Positions 35,301 through 50,300 of a DNA stretch of 64,000 bases are shown in pieces; position 1 is the stretch's first letter; each line of letters opens with the position of its first letter. Below the pieces are notes generated by a model. That model saw only the letters and a list, made by a program, of their open reading frames with translations, was not told where the DNA came from and searched no databases. Both the position numbers and the translations under genes were made by a program. The stretch lies in assembly GCA_903813345.2 (NCBI GenBank), contig CAIIXF020000008.1, positions 39,124,867 through 39,188,866 on the forward strand, given 5' to 3'. Source of the stretch: Owenia fusiformis. Its lineage: Eukaryota; Annelida; Polychaeta; Sabellida; Oweniidae.

Positions 35301-38300
35301 TTGGACCTTTTATGACATTGAGAAGGTCATTGAAGGTCAAATGTCAAATCTAAAGTCAGATTTGAATTTCTGAAAACATGTAGATGATTTTGAAAAAAAA
35401 ATTTAGTCAATTTGAAGCAAGTGGGAAAAATACCTTTTTGACCTTTTTGGACTTTGAGAAGGTCATTGAAGGTCAAATGTCAAATCTTAAGTCAAATCTA
35501 AAGTCAGATTTGAATCTCTGAGAACACGTAGATGATTTTAAAATTTTTTTTTAGTCAATTTGAAGCAAGTTGAAAACAGACCTTTTTGACCTTTTTGACC
35601 TTGAGAAGGTCATCGAAGGTCAAATGTCAAATCTTAAGTCAAATCTTAAGTCAGATTTGAATTTCTGAGAACACGTAGATGATTTTGAAAAAAAAATTTA
35701 GTCAATTTGAAGCAAGTTGAAAACAGACCTTTTTGACCTTGTTTGACCTTGAGAAGGTCATTGAAGGTCAAATGTCAAATCTAAAGTCAGATTTGAAGGT
35801 CAAATGTCAAATCTTAAGTCAGATTTGAATTTCTGAGAACATGTAGATGATTTTGAAAAAAAATTTAGTCAATGTGAAGCAAGTTGAAAAAATACCTTTT
35901 TGACCTTGAGAAGGTCATTGAAGGTCAAATGTCAAATCTAAAGTCAGATTTGAACTTCTGAGAACATGTAGATGATTTAGAAAAAAATTGAAGTCAGTCT
36001 AAACAGTATTTGTTAAGTTATAGGAAGTTGTAAGAAATTGTTACAGACGCCGGACGCCAACCGCCGGACGCCAACCGCCGGACGCCAACCACCAACCGCC
36101 GGACGCCGTCGCAAAAAAAACGGAGACCATAACAATATGTCACCACTTTTGGTGGTGACATAAAAATGGTACCTGTCATGCATTTTACTAATTTCACGTT
36201 TTTCAATTTTGAATTGCCTCGTTTATATATATTTCTACTAGGGGTCCAATAGCCAAGCAGACCCCCACCCCCCCCCTCAAAGACATTAACTTGGCACCCA
36301 CCTGTTTAATATGTTCCACAATAGCTGTCTGTACTGTGATGTCCAGTTGTTTAATATTATTAATATATTCTTCTTTTCTCTCACATTGTATAGCGCACCC
36401 TAATATCAGCAAGAGCACTTTTTCTACTTCACGTATACTTAGATCTAAAACATAAAAAATCAAGATATATTCAGAGTTCAAAATTAAAAATGACATCATT
36501 CAGATGGTGGATAAAAAACAATGCATTTCTCAAAAAACATGGTTAAACAAGGAGGGACAAATGCTATAAATAGAATAAAATGGATATTCTTTAAGAACTG
36601 GTTCAACATGCAAGCTTTGCATCAATTAGAAATGTGAAATGACAATCATGGTACATAAATGATTTTATCCCATACTTGGACGTGTTACAGGTACATAAAG
36701 CCAGTTTGTAAAAACTTATATTTTCATCAGCGGGCAGATAAAGCTTTACGTCCCGCTCCGAGCGGGCAGATATAGTATATCTGCCCGCTACATCATAATC
36801 GCCGCTCGCATATTTGTTCATAATTTGTACGCGTAATGACTGTAAACGACAATGGAGAAAACACAGATAATTGGGATCTGTTAGATGGTTTAAAAAAGGG
36901 AAGGAGCATCCATGTAATCAATCAAAAGTTCGAGAAAATAAATGTGGGAATACTCGAGAGAACAGGAAAATCCACCCACGGCCAAGAAAACAAAACTGGA
37001 CATGAATATTCTAAAATATTTCCACGATTGAGCAATGTGAACCAGATGACCAAGATTGGTATGGGATAAACATATTATCCTATAGTCGGTTCAGGATATT
37101 GGGATTATCCCTTGGCCAATATAATATATTTGCCCGAGGGCTGCAGATCGGGATAATCCAAGTATCCTGAACCTCATATAGGATAATCTCTATATACATA
37201 CCTTTATTATTGTCTTTACTGATGACCAAAATGTTTGGAAGTCTCATTGTAATCAACTGCTGAAGAACTGCCTAAATTATATAAAACACAAAAGTTAATA
37301 TTTGCATTACTTTTTCTATCGTTTCCCATACTTTCATTCATTAATGTAAGTTTTGTATTTTTCTAATATTGCATACCTTCTCAGGGGTTTCATTAGCAGC
37401 AGGCAACAGGAGATTTTCACCGGTTGTTTTCACAAAATTGCCTGTTGTTTTTAGGACTTTTCCATGTTAAATTTATGATTTCCATTTATGATTGCCTGGT
37501 GTTTTAATTTATTTAGTCTGTTGTGAGAAATTCTAGTGAAACCCCTGCCTTCTTGAGAATTATAATGTGCTTTCTTTGAAATAGAGTGTAGATATAAGGT
37601 TATAATTCATTTCTGAAGCGCCACAACAATATGAGGATCAATAGGGAGGGGTAGAAATTGGAAATTAAATTTTACAAAGGAACTTTTGACGAGTTCTAAT
37701 GTCAATTTTCTGTTTCTCCTGTTTTAAGATGATCCTCCTTAAGATTCAAAAAACATTACCTGACCTTTGAAAATGATTGGGGTCTTTTTTCAAAGTAGTG
37801 ATCACTGAGAAATGTTTATACCCATTGACACTAATGCTTGTTAATAATGTCTAAACTTCAAACTTGTTTTTGCACGTAAAAATTATTAATCAAAAAAAAC
37901 GTTTGACAGGAATGACCAAAAAGTGATTTATGATAGTTAAAAGCTGAATGATCATTAAAGGAGAACTGGTTATTTTATGGTCATATTTTAACCAAATGAC
38001 CAAAAAGTGTTTTTCTAATGTTAAAGGTGACATAGCTCCAAAAGATGTTGCTCTTCAAGCATTTTCTTGAGTAATTTGTGAAATATGATTCACAAATTTA
38101 AATTAGCAGTCTATCCTGAGCTCTATCCTATAATACATGTGCAATCAAAAAGTCAGGAATAAGTGCCTATAATTACTCAGATGTGAGTAGGTAGTTACCA
38201 GTGGCTGATTCGGGGGAAATAACATGGCAGGGTATTACAAAGTTCCCTTAAACTTGAATATGCATCAGTTTTAATGGTTCACTTTTCAAATTACCCTTAT

Positions 38301-41300
38301 ATATGTGATAGTTATACAAATTAAAATATGTCCAGTAAAAGAAAATATTATCTGCCCAACACAAGAAAACATATTTCACTTTTTGTAGTTTTACAACATG
38401 GGGTCTATGGGAAATCCCCTTGACCTAGAAGTCACATTTTCAAAGAAAAATAAATTTTCAAAGTTGATAAACTCTTTTCAAAACCACATTTTTAGATGTA
38501 ATTTTATATTTAGATTCCAAATATGACACCAGCTTGAATTGTAAATTTTTAATGACGTAAATCAAGATTATGTCTACTCGCATCTAGGATATTACCAGTA
38601 TATCTAACTCTAAAAAGGTGTAAAACCTCAGATCCCAAGATACCAATGTTTAAAGAAAGTAACTTGAACCGTTACACTATCTGGTCTAGTGAACAGACAT
38701 AAGAAAATACTCTTGACAGTCCCACATTTATTACTTCAGTTTGTTCAAGCTCTCGAGGCTGTGCATTACACTGTATTGCAAACTTCACAATTAATATCTT
38801 ATTTTTCAATTTGACATGTTTTGCTTTTAAACTGTATTTAAGACAAACTTCAAATTTAGTGATCCTGAAATTGTTACTTTGACCCTGACAAAGTTTTCAC
38901 ATGAAACTCGGGCAACTATTATAGACAGTTATCACCTACTTTTTGTGAAAGTTTGAAACATTCAAAAAGTTAAAAATTGAAATTTTAACAAATAACGTGA
39001 ACCATGTCAACAAGGAAAACTTGCTTCTTGTTTTCTTATAATACAGAAGGTAACATATATGGGATATGGCCTAGACTAGGCTTAACATAATGATGAACAT
39101 GTCTGATATTATACATATTGACTGTTAAGTGTGAAGTTCTTTTTTCTCTGGATATAAGTTTAATTTATTTTGCAATATTACATTAGCATTGCATCAAGTT
39201 TACACAGGGTCCCATAGGCCTATAGATTGGATGACAATTTATGATTACTTTTTGCACTTAAAACTAGATGCAAACATAAGTAAGTTAAGATTATATTTGA
39301 TCAGTTTAAAAAGTTTCATAAAGGTTAGCCTAATTATCACCCATTACAAACTTTTACTTGGAGCTAGTGAATTTTCATGATAAAGAGCACATGCAATAAA
39401 TAGTTAACTACAAGTAAAATGCACCTGTATGCTAAACACCTCATGATACAAACATCCTGTAGGCAAAACAACCCTCTATGCAAATATCATATAGGCGAAA
39501 CACTTTATAGGCAAAACACTACATAAGCAAATACCTTATAGGCAAAATACCACATAAGTAATCACTTTATAGGCAAAACACCACATACCATATAGGCGAC
39601 ACACTTTAAAGGCAAAACACTACATAAGTAAACACTTTATAGGCAAAACACCACATACCATATAGGCGACACACTTTATAGGCAAAACACTACATAAGCA
39701 AACACCTTATAGGCAAAATACCACATAAGTAAACACTTTATAGGCAAAACACCACATACCATATAGGCGACACACTCTATAGGCAAAACACTACATAAGT
39801 AAACACTTTATAGGCAAAACACCACATACCATACAGGCGACACACTTTATAGGCAAAACACTACATAAGCAAACACCTTATAGGCAAAATACCACATAAG
39901 TAAACACTTTATAGGCAAAACACCACATACCATATTAGGCGACACACTTTATAGGCAAAACACTACATAAGCAAACACCTTATAGGCAAAATACCACATA
40001 AGTAAACACTTTATAGGCAAAACACCACATACCATATAGGCGACACACTTTATAGGCAAAACACTACATAAGTAAACACTTTATAGGCAAAACACCACAT
40101 ACCATATAGGCGACACACTTTATAGGCAAAACACTACATAAGCAAACACCTTATAGGCAAAGTACCACATAAGTAAACACTTTATAGGCAAAACACCACA
40201 TACCATATAGGCGACACACTTTATAGGCAAAACGCTACATAAGTAAACACTTTATAGGCAAAACACCACATACCATATAGGCGACACACTTTATAGGCAA
40301 AACACTACATAAGTAAACACTTTATAGGCAAAACACCACATACCATATAGGCGAAACACTTTATAGGCAAAACACTACATAAGCAAATACCTTATAGGCA
40401 AAATACCACATAAGTAAACACTTTATAGGCAAAACACCACATACCATGTAGGCGACACACTTTATAGGCAAAACACTACATAAGTAAACACTTTATAGGC
40501 AAAACACCACATACCATATAGGCGACACACTTTATAGGCAAAACACTACATAAGCAAACACCTTATAGGCAAAATACCACATAAGTAAACATATTATAAA
40601 CAAAATACCACATGAGCAAACACCTTATAGGCAAAATACCACATAAGCAAATATCTTATCTAGACAAAATACCACATAAGTAAACAGCTTATAGGCAAAA
40701 TACCATGGCAAAACACCTTATAGGCTAGGCAAAATACCACATAAGTAAACATATTATAAACAAAATACCACATAAGCAAACACCTTATAGGCAAAATACC
40801 ACATAAGTAAATACCTTATCAAGGCAAAATACCACATAAGTAAACAGCTTATAGGCAAAACACCAAATAACCCTGTAGGCAAAATACCACACAAGTAAAA
40901 CACACATAGTAAATACAAATACAATGCAAAGCAGCCATAAGTAAACAGTCCCGTATATGCAAAATACCATTTAGGGCCTAAGCAAAAATAAAGTTATCTT
41001 ACTGGAATATATCATACCTGGTAATAGTTTGTAATGTTTCTGATGAGAATCTCCCAGTTCTGCAGCCTTGCATTACTGTCTCCAACAACCCTCTTCAACT
41101 GCTTGTCTTCAGGACGTTCAGGGTCACTGCAATTTAAAAAGGAGAATCAAAAAACAATGTAAATTTTGGGATTGAATGATCTTACTTGTGTGGAAAATGG
41201 GGTATTTTTAGTATGTCAATAGGATTTTGGTCATTACTTTTAAATCATACATCATATTGAGAAGAAAAACTTGAAAATCTACATTAGAACACTGGATGGG

Positions 41301-44300
41301 CCAAAACATCAAAAATTGAATAATCTTTATTTTGCTGCTATAGGTTACTAGAATCAAGATCAAGTTATCAATTTAATCAAGTTACGAGAATGTCCTATTA
41401 AATATATTTAAATATTTAAAAAATTAAAATTCTTTATCTTAAATGTTTGAATTGATGTTCAGACAATGATGGTGTATAATATGAAATACTACTATCAATG
41501 AATGAGGAGTATAATATGAAATACAATTTTTTATCAGCTGGCACTATAGATTGTAAAATAATTGACGTCATGCTCTTATACCCATGTACAAAGTTTGAGG
41601 TCAAGACGCAGGGTCAAATTATATAAATTAAGTGCACGTTAATACTCCCTCTTTCTGCAAATTTAAGTGCTTAATTCAACAAAAAAATAAAAAATACAAG
41701 CAAAGAAAAATAAAAATTTGAAAAACAGTTTATAGTACTACAGTACGTGTGTTTATCAAGATTAAGTTGGTCTACAGAGCTATCTCACAATATCAGTATA
41801 TTCTAAATAAAGTTCTCAAGTGAATTGGTCATTGATTCACTTAATAGGTTCTTAAAATATTCAAGATTATTGTTGTCAGTTTACCACATGTTAATGACCT
41901 TCCTGTGCCAAGAATTTCTCTTTTGGTAATTTCAATTCACATTTTCTCTCTAAAATTTGAATGAACTATCTGATTGTCTTGCATTTCTATACAATATAGA
42001 GTGTTCACTTCATGTCTGTTTACTTTATTCCTTGCTGATTCCACTATTTTTCACTCTATTTTCAATTTGAAATCACGACCCATTGACATTTTCTCCAGGT
42101 TTCTAAACAGGGCTGTCCAAGATAAAGGTATATTTATAGTGAAGGAGAGTACAACTGATTGTACTTTCATAAAGCTTTAAAATAAAGCATGTACACGTAG
42201 TCTAGAAAAGTTGTCATGACATTATAAATCTTTTCTAAACTTTTTCTTCTCCAAGCCAAATCTCAAAGGAACATCAAGGTATACCTAATCTTTAATGCTT
42301 AACTCTGGCGATGACATCATTATACTCAGGATGTGACATCATCTCAATATATCTGATATCTTTGCCAGAATATTCAGAGGTTAAAAGTGCCCTAAAGTAA
42401 AAGATAACCCAGTTGTGTACAATTTATGTTGTTTATTTTTGGGCAATTCAATCAATAATAATATTTTAAGCAAGCTTATAGACAGTCCTTCTTATAGCCA
42501 AAGGGGAGAACTGGAATAATAAAAAGGCAGACTTGGAACAGAAAAATAATAGAAACATCAAGTTTCTGTAGTCTAGCTACAAACCCTTGTGACCCCCCCC
42601 CCCCCCATTACCATTACACATCAACCACTCCCATAAGTGGTGAAGTAGATAGAGACACATCAAAATGTGAAATACTCAATAAAAATGACACAGGAGAAAA
42701 TGGCTATAGAGGTCATCCCTAATACATGCTTTTTATGTTAAAAATTTGAATAAGATGCTTGATTATTTAGCTTTCTAAGCATACAATTTTAGTGTTATGT
42801 CGGTTTCATTCATTTCACCTTCTTCTACCTTTATATTAAATTTCAAAACATGAACATCATGACATTTAGGGCATACAGGAAACTTTCAAGTGGCACCTTG
42901 AAACATAAAAGCAATGTCACCATGACAACAAAAAAGGCTTATGTCTATTTCCCATAATGCCTCAATGGTTGATCTTTTACATTTGAATAGAAAATAAAAA
43001 GTGTGATGAATCACACCTCAACATGTTTATAAATCATGTCAAGAATCACTTTCAAATATGAACTTTGAACAGAAGATTCACTCGAGGTTTTCGTGAATTG
43101 AGCTCTCTTTAGGAGAAAATGGCATGAATTCCATTTATTGATACTCCTGCTTTACCATGGGCGTAGCACCCAGTACGCAAAGGCGTACCAGATGGTTGCA
43201 AATTCATTCCAAATACAACCAAATTTCAAAATTTTCCTGGGGGAGAACCCCCAGACCTCCCCGAATGCTCATTTTTTTGATTCACTCAACTCTTGTTCCT
43301 GTGGTGGTGACGTACTACTTAGAAAAATAGCGCTACACCTATGGCTTTACAAGTATAGTTAACATCAAGCAAACAAACAATCAAACAATGAACAAACAAA
43401 CAAGCAAACAAATGAACAAACAAACAAGTTGGGTACATTGTAAACATGGTTCGATCTGGCCACAATAGTAGGCAAGACAAACCCCCCCCCTTTTGTTAAG
43501 GTTGAAATTCCAAGATAAACTCAACCAATCTGATACTCATAGCATTTCTCTCTGTTGCATAGTCAAGAGGGACCGAGATGAAGCAAAAGGCATAGCTTAT
43601 CACCAAGCTCTCAACAAAATACTCCGAATATGATAATAACACTATATCTCCTTGTTAGATAAAATTAATGACTGATTAATGGCAGAGCAATCTGTTTAAA
43701 CCTTAGCATCTAAGTGAACAACACTTTGACTTTCCAGAATGTCTTACATGGCAATAATAGATGACCCAAAACCCTTACCCCTGAGCAGTGAAATGCAGGA
43801 AACAATCTGAAAGATATCTGACAAATTAAGGTGTTAGACATGTTTCTTTTCATGTTTGAACATGGTTTAGGATAGTTGGGGTTTGTTTTCCTCATGACTG
43901 GTATACCCTTAGATGTTTTTTGCCATGTTCTGGAACAACTGACATTTCATGTGCATATACTGACATTGTATGTGCATATACTGACATTGTATGTGCATAT
44001 ACTGACATTGTATGAGCATATTCTGTCATTGTATGTGCATATACTGACATTGTATGTGCACGTACAACCAATCAAATATAAAATACAACCAGGGTGTTAC
44101 AACTAAAATCATTAAATAATTGTAGGTGGATTTGGCTAAATTGGAGTCAACAATCTCAAACTTGTAACTTTTAAACCCAAGCAAATAAATGGCAGACATG
44201 ATCCACGCAGACAGATTAGAAGGCATACACATTTCAAGTTTTTTTTAATATGCGAGTCAACGAGGAATTTGGGACTGAGAAAACTTAAGTCTGTCAAGCC

Positions 44301-47300
44301 AAAATCTCAATATTCTCCACAAGAGTTCAACTTTGTTAAACTCTTTAAGTTAAAAGTAAACTTCCAATACTGCATTTTATATTTATAAACACTCAAACTC
44401 TAATAAAAGGCCATGAAATCTGCTTTGAGACTGATAAGATGTTATCAGCATCAAAAATCTAAAAAATCATTAACTTGTGATCAGAGGGTCCAGCTGATGT
44501 GGATTCAGGATGTACATGTATTTATAAAATCAGAATATTTCAATCTTGATTTACCAGACTCTCTCATATCTACCACTTTGAAAAGTTCACTGACAGAGTG
44601 GTTGTGTGTATCATGATGGGATATGCCCTTCCTCCACCAAATCATTGACTTTCAAGGTGTTCAATATCTCCATTGATCTTCTGTATTTCTACCTATTTGT
44701 GTTTAATCTTTTAATGAAGTACTTAGTGAGAGGAATAGCCACTTGAACAATATTTACACATGAAATCACTTCCTTCTTCAACAGGTTGGTCAAAGAGTGG
44801 GAGAAAATGTCCGTCTTCTCATGATTATTCAACTCATTTTCTCAATAAAATTTGAATGAGACTCATAATTTTCTTTAATTTCTATACAATTGAATGTGTT
44901 AGCCACATGTCCTGTCACTTTATTTCCTGCTTAGTTCATTCTTCTCCACTCTATTTTGGATTTTAAAACATGATCACAATTACATGATTTAAATCTATAT
45001 TGGTTTTACTGTTTTGTCTCGGCTAAGTGTTTGTTTGTTACTTAGCCAGTATTCTACAGCTGAACAAATATTTCCCATTGCCATTGTGGCGATTTAAGAA
45101 TTTACATGTCTGTATTTACATTTTTTGTATTCTATTGAAATAAATTAAAAAAAAAAAAAAAATTGTCTCCCAAAGGAGAAGCCATTACTAAGCTATGACA
45201 ATCAGGCCCGTAGCCAGGATTTGCCAAGGGGGGTTCACTTTTTGAAAAATTCCAGGGGGTTCACTTTTGACAATTTTGGTCCAAAAATGGCCAAAATCAC
45301 TTAAAAAGTGCTCATCATGGTGAAAAACTGTATGTTTTTTAAAGAATTTTTGGCCAGGGGGGGGGGTCGCTCAAACCCATCGAACCCCCCATGGCTACGG
45401 GCCTGACAACTCAAATAAAAATTCTATTTTAGGGAACTTGAACTAGTTGCAGCGTAAACCAAGTACTAATGCTACCTGTTGACTGTTGTGTGTAATTCAA
45501 ACAGTTCGGGTACTCTGTATTAGGATCTTAAAGACAATGCATGGGTCCTTCTCATATTTATTCTTGATGAGAAAAAAGTCACCATTGTCAAATTTTGAAT
45601 CCAAAATAAAAAAATAAAATGATTCTCAGCAAGAAATAAACTCAGCAGCCATATGTTACACTCTAGATGAATAGAATGTTAGAAAACCAGAATTTTATTC
45701 TTGAAGTAGGAATTAGAGGGTGAAAAGTAGGAATGGGCATGAGAAGAGATGAACATTAAGGTGTCTACTTACATAAGCAACATGACATCATTGAGGAAGG
45801 TTCCATCACAAAGATCCTGCAGGTCTGCTTGGTCACTAGGGGGCGCAAATGACTGCACCTGAAACAAGAGCAAAAATCCTTGAACATGGGTCAGTTATCT
45901 GTGACCTTCAAATAGATCCACAATTGAAGCTACAAGCTGCTCTACAAGCTACCAGCTTTTTACAAGGGAGAGAGAGGGGGTCACTTTCCCAAAAATTCTA
46001 GGGGGGTTAACATTTGACAACTTTGGCCCAAAATCACTTGAAAAGTAAAAGACCAATACACCAGTATGTCATTTTATTTTCTTTAGGCACATACGAGGGT
46101 TGTCCCAGAAGTAATGCACTATATGCTCTAACTTTATCACATACTGTTCAGCATGATATTTATCACAGGGAGACATTAGGACAATAAACTTGAGTTAATA
46201 TACAAATCAAAACTGATCCTAAAAACAGGATAAAAATATAATGATTTAGTTTTTAGTTATGATTCCAGGTACAAAGAGAAGTTAAATTAGATTTTAACCT
46301 GATGTTATAAATGTTCTACTGTAATACCTCAATTAGTCATTCCAGGGAGCACAAAGCACACTTATATTGCATAATTGATGGAAATATATCCGGGAATGAC
46401 TAAACCGTCAATTGTATTGATATTTAGATTTTAATTGGTTTAAAGGCTTTTAAGTTTTATGTGTACATTTCAATGTTGATTTCAAAATGAAAATATTATG
46501 ATAGTCTAAGAGGTCCATGGGTCTACTGTTGAATATTGTTATTCTTCAAAATTGATCCTTATGCTTTCTATTTATCATAAGAATCAGACAAATTCAGACA
46601 AAGAGAGAAACGTTTACAAATATCAAACTTAAGCATACTTTGGGCTCAAGACTTTTCACTTACTGCAGACCTTTTTAAAAGATATTGCTTGTTTCGGGTG
46701 ACATCGATATATTTTAAGATTTATGTGATTGATCTTTGTGAATGTTTTCCATTTTGAATGATTTTGAATCAAACATATTGCTTGCAAAACACAAAAACTA
46801 CAATGAAGTACTACACCACTTCTGTAACTATAACACACATATTATTATGTTTTAATGGTTTCTTCATAATTGTTAAATTAAACTACATGTAAGCATACAA
46901 ATATTGGATTAATCTGTTGATAAATAAATATATTTTCTTCTTAAAACATTGTCTTCTATGCTTATGAATACTAGTTCTTTATTTAACTTTGATGACATTA
47001 ACTGGTGAATGAACTTTTCAAAAACAGTTTCCTGAAAGTTGTTGATTATGTGGGTGTTAAATACTAAAATATACAATGCCCATAACAATAATATCACAGT
47101 TATAGCAATCTAAAATAAATGTTGCATGAAAAATAGCGGAATCTGCATTGAGAAAGTAAACAAACAAATACCCAACCCTCTAAATTAAATAAAAATGCAA
47201 GAAAACACACAATTAAATTCATCATAGAGTGATGGAGCAAGAAATAGGCGTGACCCCATGACTTTTTTCTTTTAGGTAATTTTATATTTAATTTTTATAA

Positions 47301-50300
47301 TAATTTAATGATTCATCAGTCCTATTGAGAGACATGGTACATTGCTGTTATAAATGTCAAACCACAAGACCTCTAGGCTCGATTCCTTAACCCTTTGGCA
47401 CATTAGGAGGCAAGTACTTATTATCACCCTCTGAATGTAACCAACAATTTACAGATTCAATACTAATAAGGGCTTGATAGAAGTTGGTGTTATGGGCGTT
47501 CATGAAACTGAAAATAAAATACATGCAAGGTATTATTACAGGAGTGAAATGCAGTCACTGCAATCATGATTAGGTATAGCTGTATTTTTGATTGACCCTT
47601 AAAATCTGATTGATATAAGGTAAACCTAGATTCTGAGATTATTTCTTGTTATAAGAGTTGAGATGTGAAATAAGTATTGAAAAGGATACTAAAGCTAATG
47701 TGCTTGATGATTGGCTCCCAGGTTATGCTATAGGAACTTTTGATGGTACTGGTTAGAGCAAAAGAGAACATTTATTCTCATTTTGATTAAGCAGAGTTCA
47801 TTCCCCTTTACCTAAAGCTTGTACTCTACTGGTACAGTCTGTGGATTTGACACTGATTCATTCTACATGTCTTTACCTAAAGCTTGTACTCTACTGGTAC
47901 AGGCTGTGGATCTGACACTGATTCATTCTACATGTCTTTACCTAAAGCTTGTACTCTACTGGTACAGTCTGTGGATCTGACACTGATTCATTCTACATGT
48001 CTTTACCTAAAGCTTGTACTCTACTGGTACAGTCTGTGGATCTGACACTGATTCATTCTACATGTCTTTACCTAAAGCTTGTACTCTACTGGCACAGGCT
48101 GTGGATCTGACACTGATTCATTCTACATGTCTTTACATAAAGCTTGTACTCTACTGGTACAGTCTGTGGATCTGACACTGATTCATTCTACATGTCTTTA
48201 CCTAAAGCTTGTACTCTACTGGCACAGGCTGTGGATCTGACATTGATTCATTCTACATGTCTTTACCTAAAGCTTGTACTCTACTGGCACAGGCTGTGGA
48301 TCTGACACTGATTCATTCTACATGTCTTTACCTAAAGCTTGTACTCTACTGGCACAGGCTGTGGATCTGACATTGATTCATTCTACATGTCTTTACCTAA
48401 AGCTTGTACTCTACTGGCACAGGCTGTGGATCTGACACTGATTCATTCTACATGTCTTTACCTAAAGCTTGTACTCTACTGGCACAGGCTGTGGATCTGA
48501 CACTGATTCATTCTACATGTCTTTACCTAAAGCTTGTACTCTACTGGTACAGGCTGTGGATCTGACACTGATTCATTCTACATGTCTTTACCTAAAGCTT
48601 GTACTCTACTGGTACAGTCTGTGGATCTGACACTGATTCATTCTACATGTCTTTACCTAAAGCTTGTACTCTACTGGTACAGGCTGTGGATCTGACACTG
48701 ATTCATTCTACATGTAGGTTTATTAGAAGTAAGACTATCATCAACTTCATCGGAAAAAACATAATTTAGAATTGTATTAATTCTGTAACCTGGATCGCAT
48801 ATATGATATACAAATATTTTGGTGGGACTGAACAATTCAGGCAATGTTTAAATGAAATGAACTTCTGATGTCATAAAGGGTAGCCAATCACATACTATAC
48901 TTCTACTTAATTTGGGGCTACTTATTGTGGCGGAATTCGCTGTTTTGACTACTTAATTTGGTGGACTTGCAATATTGAAATGTATATACCACACAAATTT
49001 TCAACTGAAATATGAAATATTGAATTTGGCGGCTACTTAATTTGGCTGACTTTAACAATTTGGCAGATCCACCAAATTAAAATGGCCGCCAAATTATGTA
49101 GAAGTACAGTATGCTGTTAGGTTGCTCCTACCAGTTCAAAAAATCTGAGTGAATGTTACGAAAAATTGATATTGCTTTCGTAAAATAAAAACTTACATAT
49201 ATTATGGCAAAATCTAATACATGTGGCATAAAATGATTATTAACACCATTTTATGACTCAATTGTTTATCTCTAATAAACAAGTTTTTGTTAGAAGGTAT
49301 ATTCTATATGGCATGTTGGGGTTATCTGAAAGCCATGCTGTTAATATTTTGACATATTTGACTCAACTCTTTATGTGTTTTCTACATAAATCAACCAATT
49401 CAGTTTTGGTTTCAATATTGTTTAGAACAATGAGTCACTATCAAGAAGTAATATTAAATCATGTAATCATGCTGTATTGTCTGCTGATAACACTTAATAA
49501 TTGCAATCAACATTTAATTATATTTAATAATTATGCCCCATACTGGAATGTTTAGATGACATAGTCTAAGAATATTCTCTTTCATGCTTATTTCTAACAA
49601 TTTCTCCTTAAATTTTCTATGAACTGCCTAATTTTCTTGCATTTCTATACAATTTAGAATATTGACTGTATATCTGTTTAATTTATTCCTTGCTATTTCC
49701 ACTTCTTTTTACTTTATTTTCCATTTAAAAACATGAGCATTATGACATTTTAGAGGGTAAAATATACTTGAAGTATTTGTAATATTGTTCTTGTTGACCC
49801 ATTAGTAAAAAGTATTGTATTATAATGATTTATAGTAAATCGAAGCAAACAGAGTGATGTTCATGAAAAACAAACATAAATAGTAAAAAAGAAAAAGAAA
49901 AATAATATTTCACATTTTACTCCAAAGAAATGGGGTAATATTTTAAAAAAGGGTATACTAACAGTAAAACTTTATGAAAGGGTATACTCCTAGAATGTTC
50001 AGCTCATTACATTGTTTGCAAACATTTAATATTGTTGAATTACTTGATTAATTGTTGATTGTTTCAATATGACAGGTTGTTTTCATAATTGCATTGGGAT
50101 ATAAATCCTCAAATATTTGCATTTGTCCAATTAATGGTGCCAATGAGGAATTTCATTGTTTCAAATGTTATTGTGCTGTAATTGTCATGAAGAATTATAC
50201 AACAGAAATATGAGGCACACACCTGCCTTCAGTAAACACTTTTCAAACAAATAAACATTTTTTCTACAAAACCAGCATTCAACTTATAAATCACATTTTT

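Noticed and set aside
36061-36110. CRISPR-like array of GCCGGACGCCAACC words
   Set aside because: Short, contiguous GC-rich tandem words with no unique spacers, inside a eukaryotic mobile element.
36836-37069. 77-residue plus-strand ORF ([20 protein letters not shown]...)
   Set aside because: It looks protein-like but lies between two palindromes, antisense within an intron, with no recognisable domain or splice context.
42285-42391. Inclusion of this segment as a constitutive CCDC88-like exon
   Set aside because: Exon 2 joins directly to the exon at 41126 in the correct phase and with family-like sequence; this segment contains an in-frame stop.
43138-43362. 74-residue ORF with GGCGTAGC-type start context
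   Set aside because: Resembles a decayed MITE (GGGCGTAGCACCCAG) read in one frame; no coding support.
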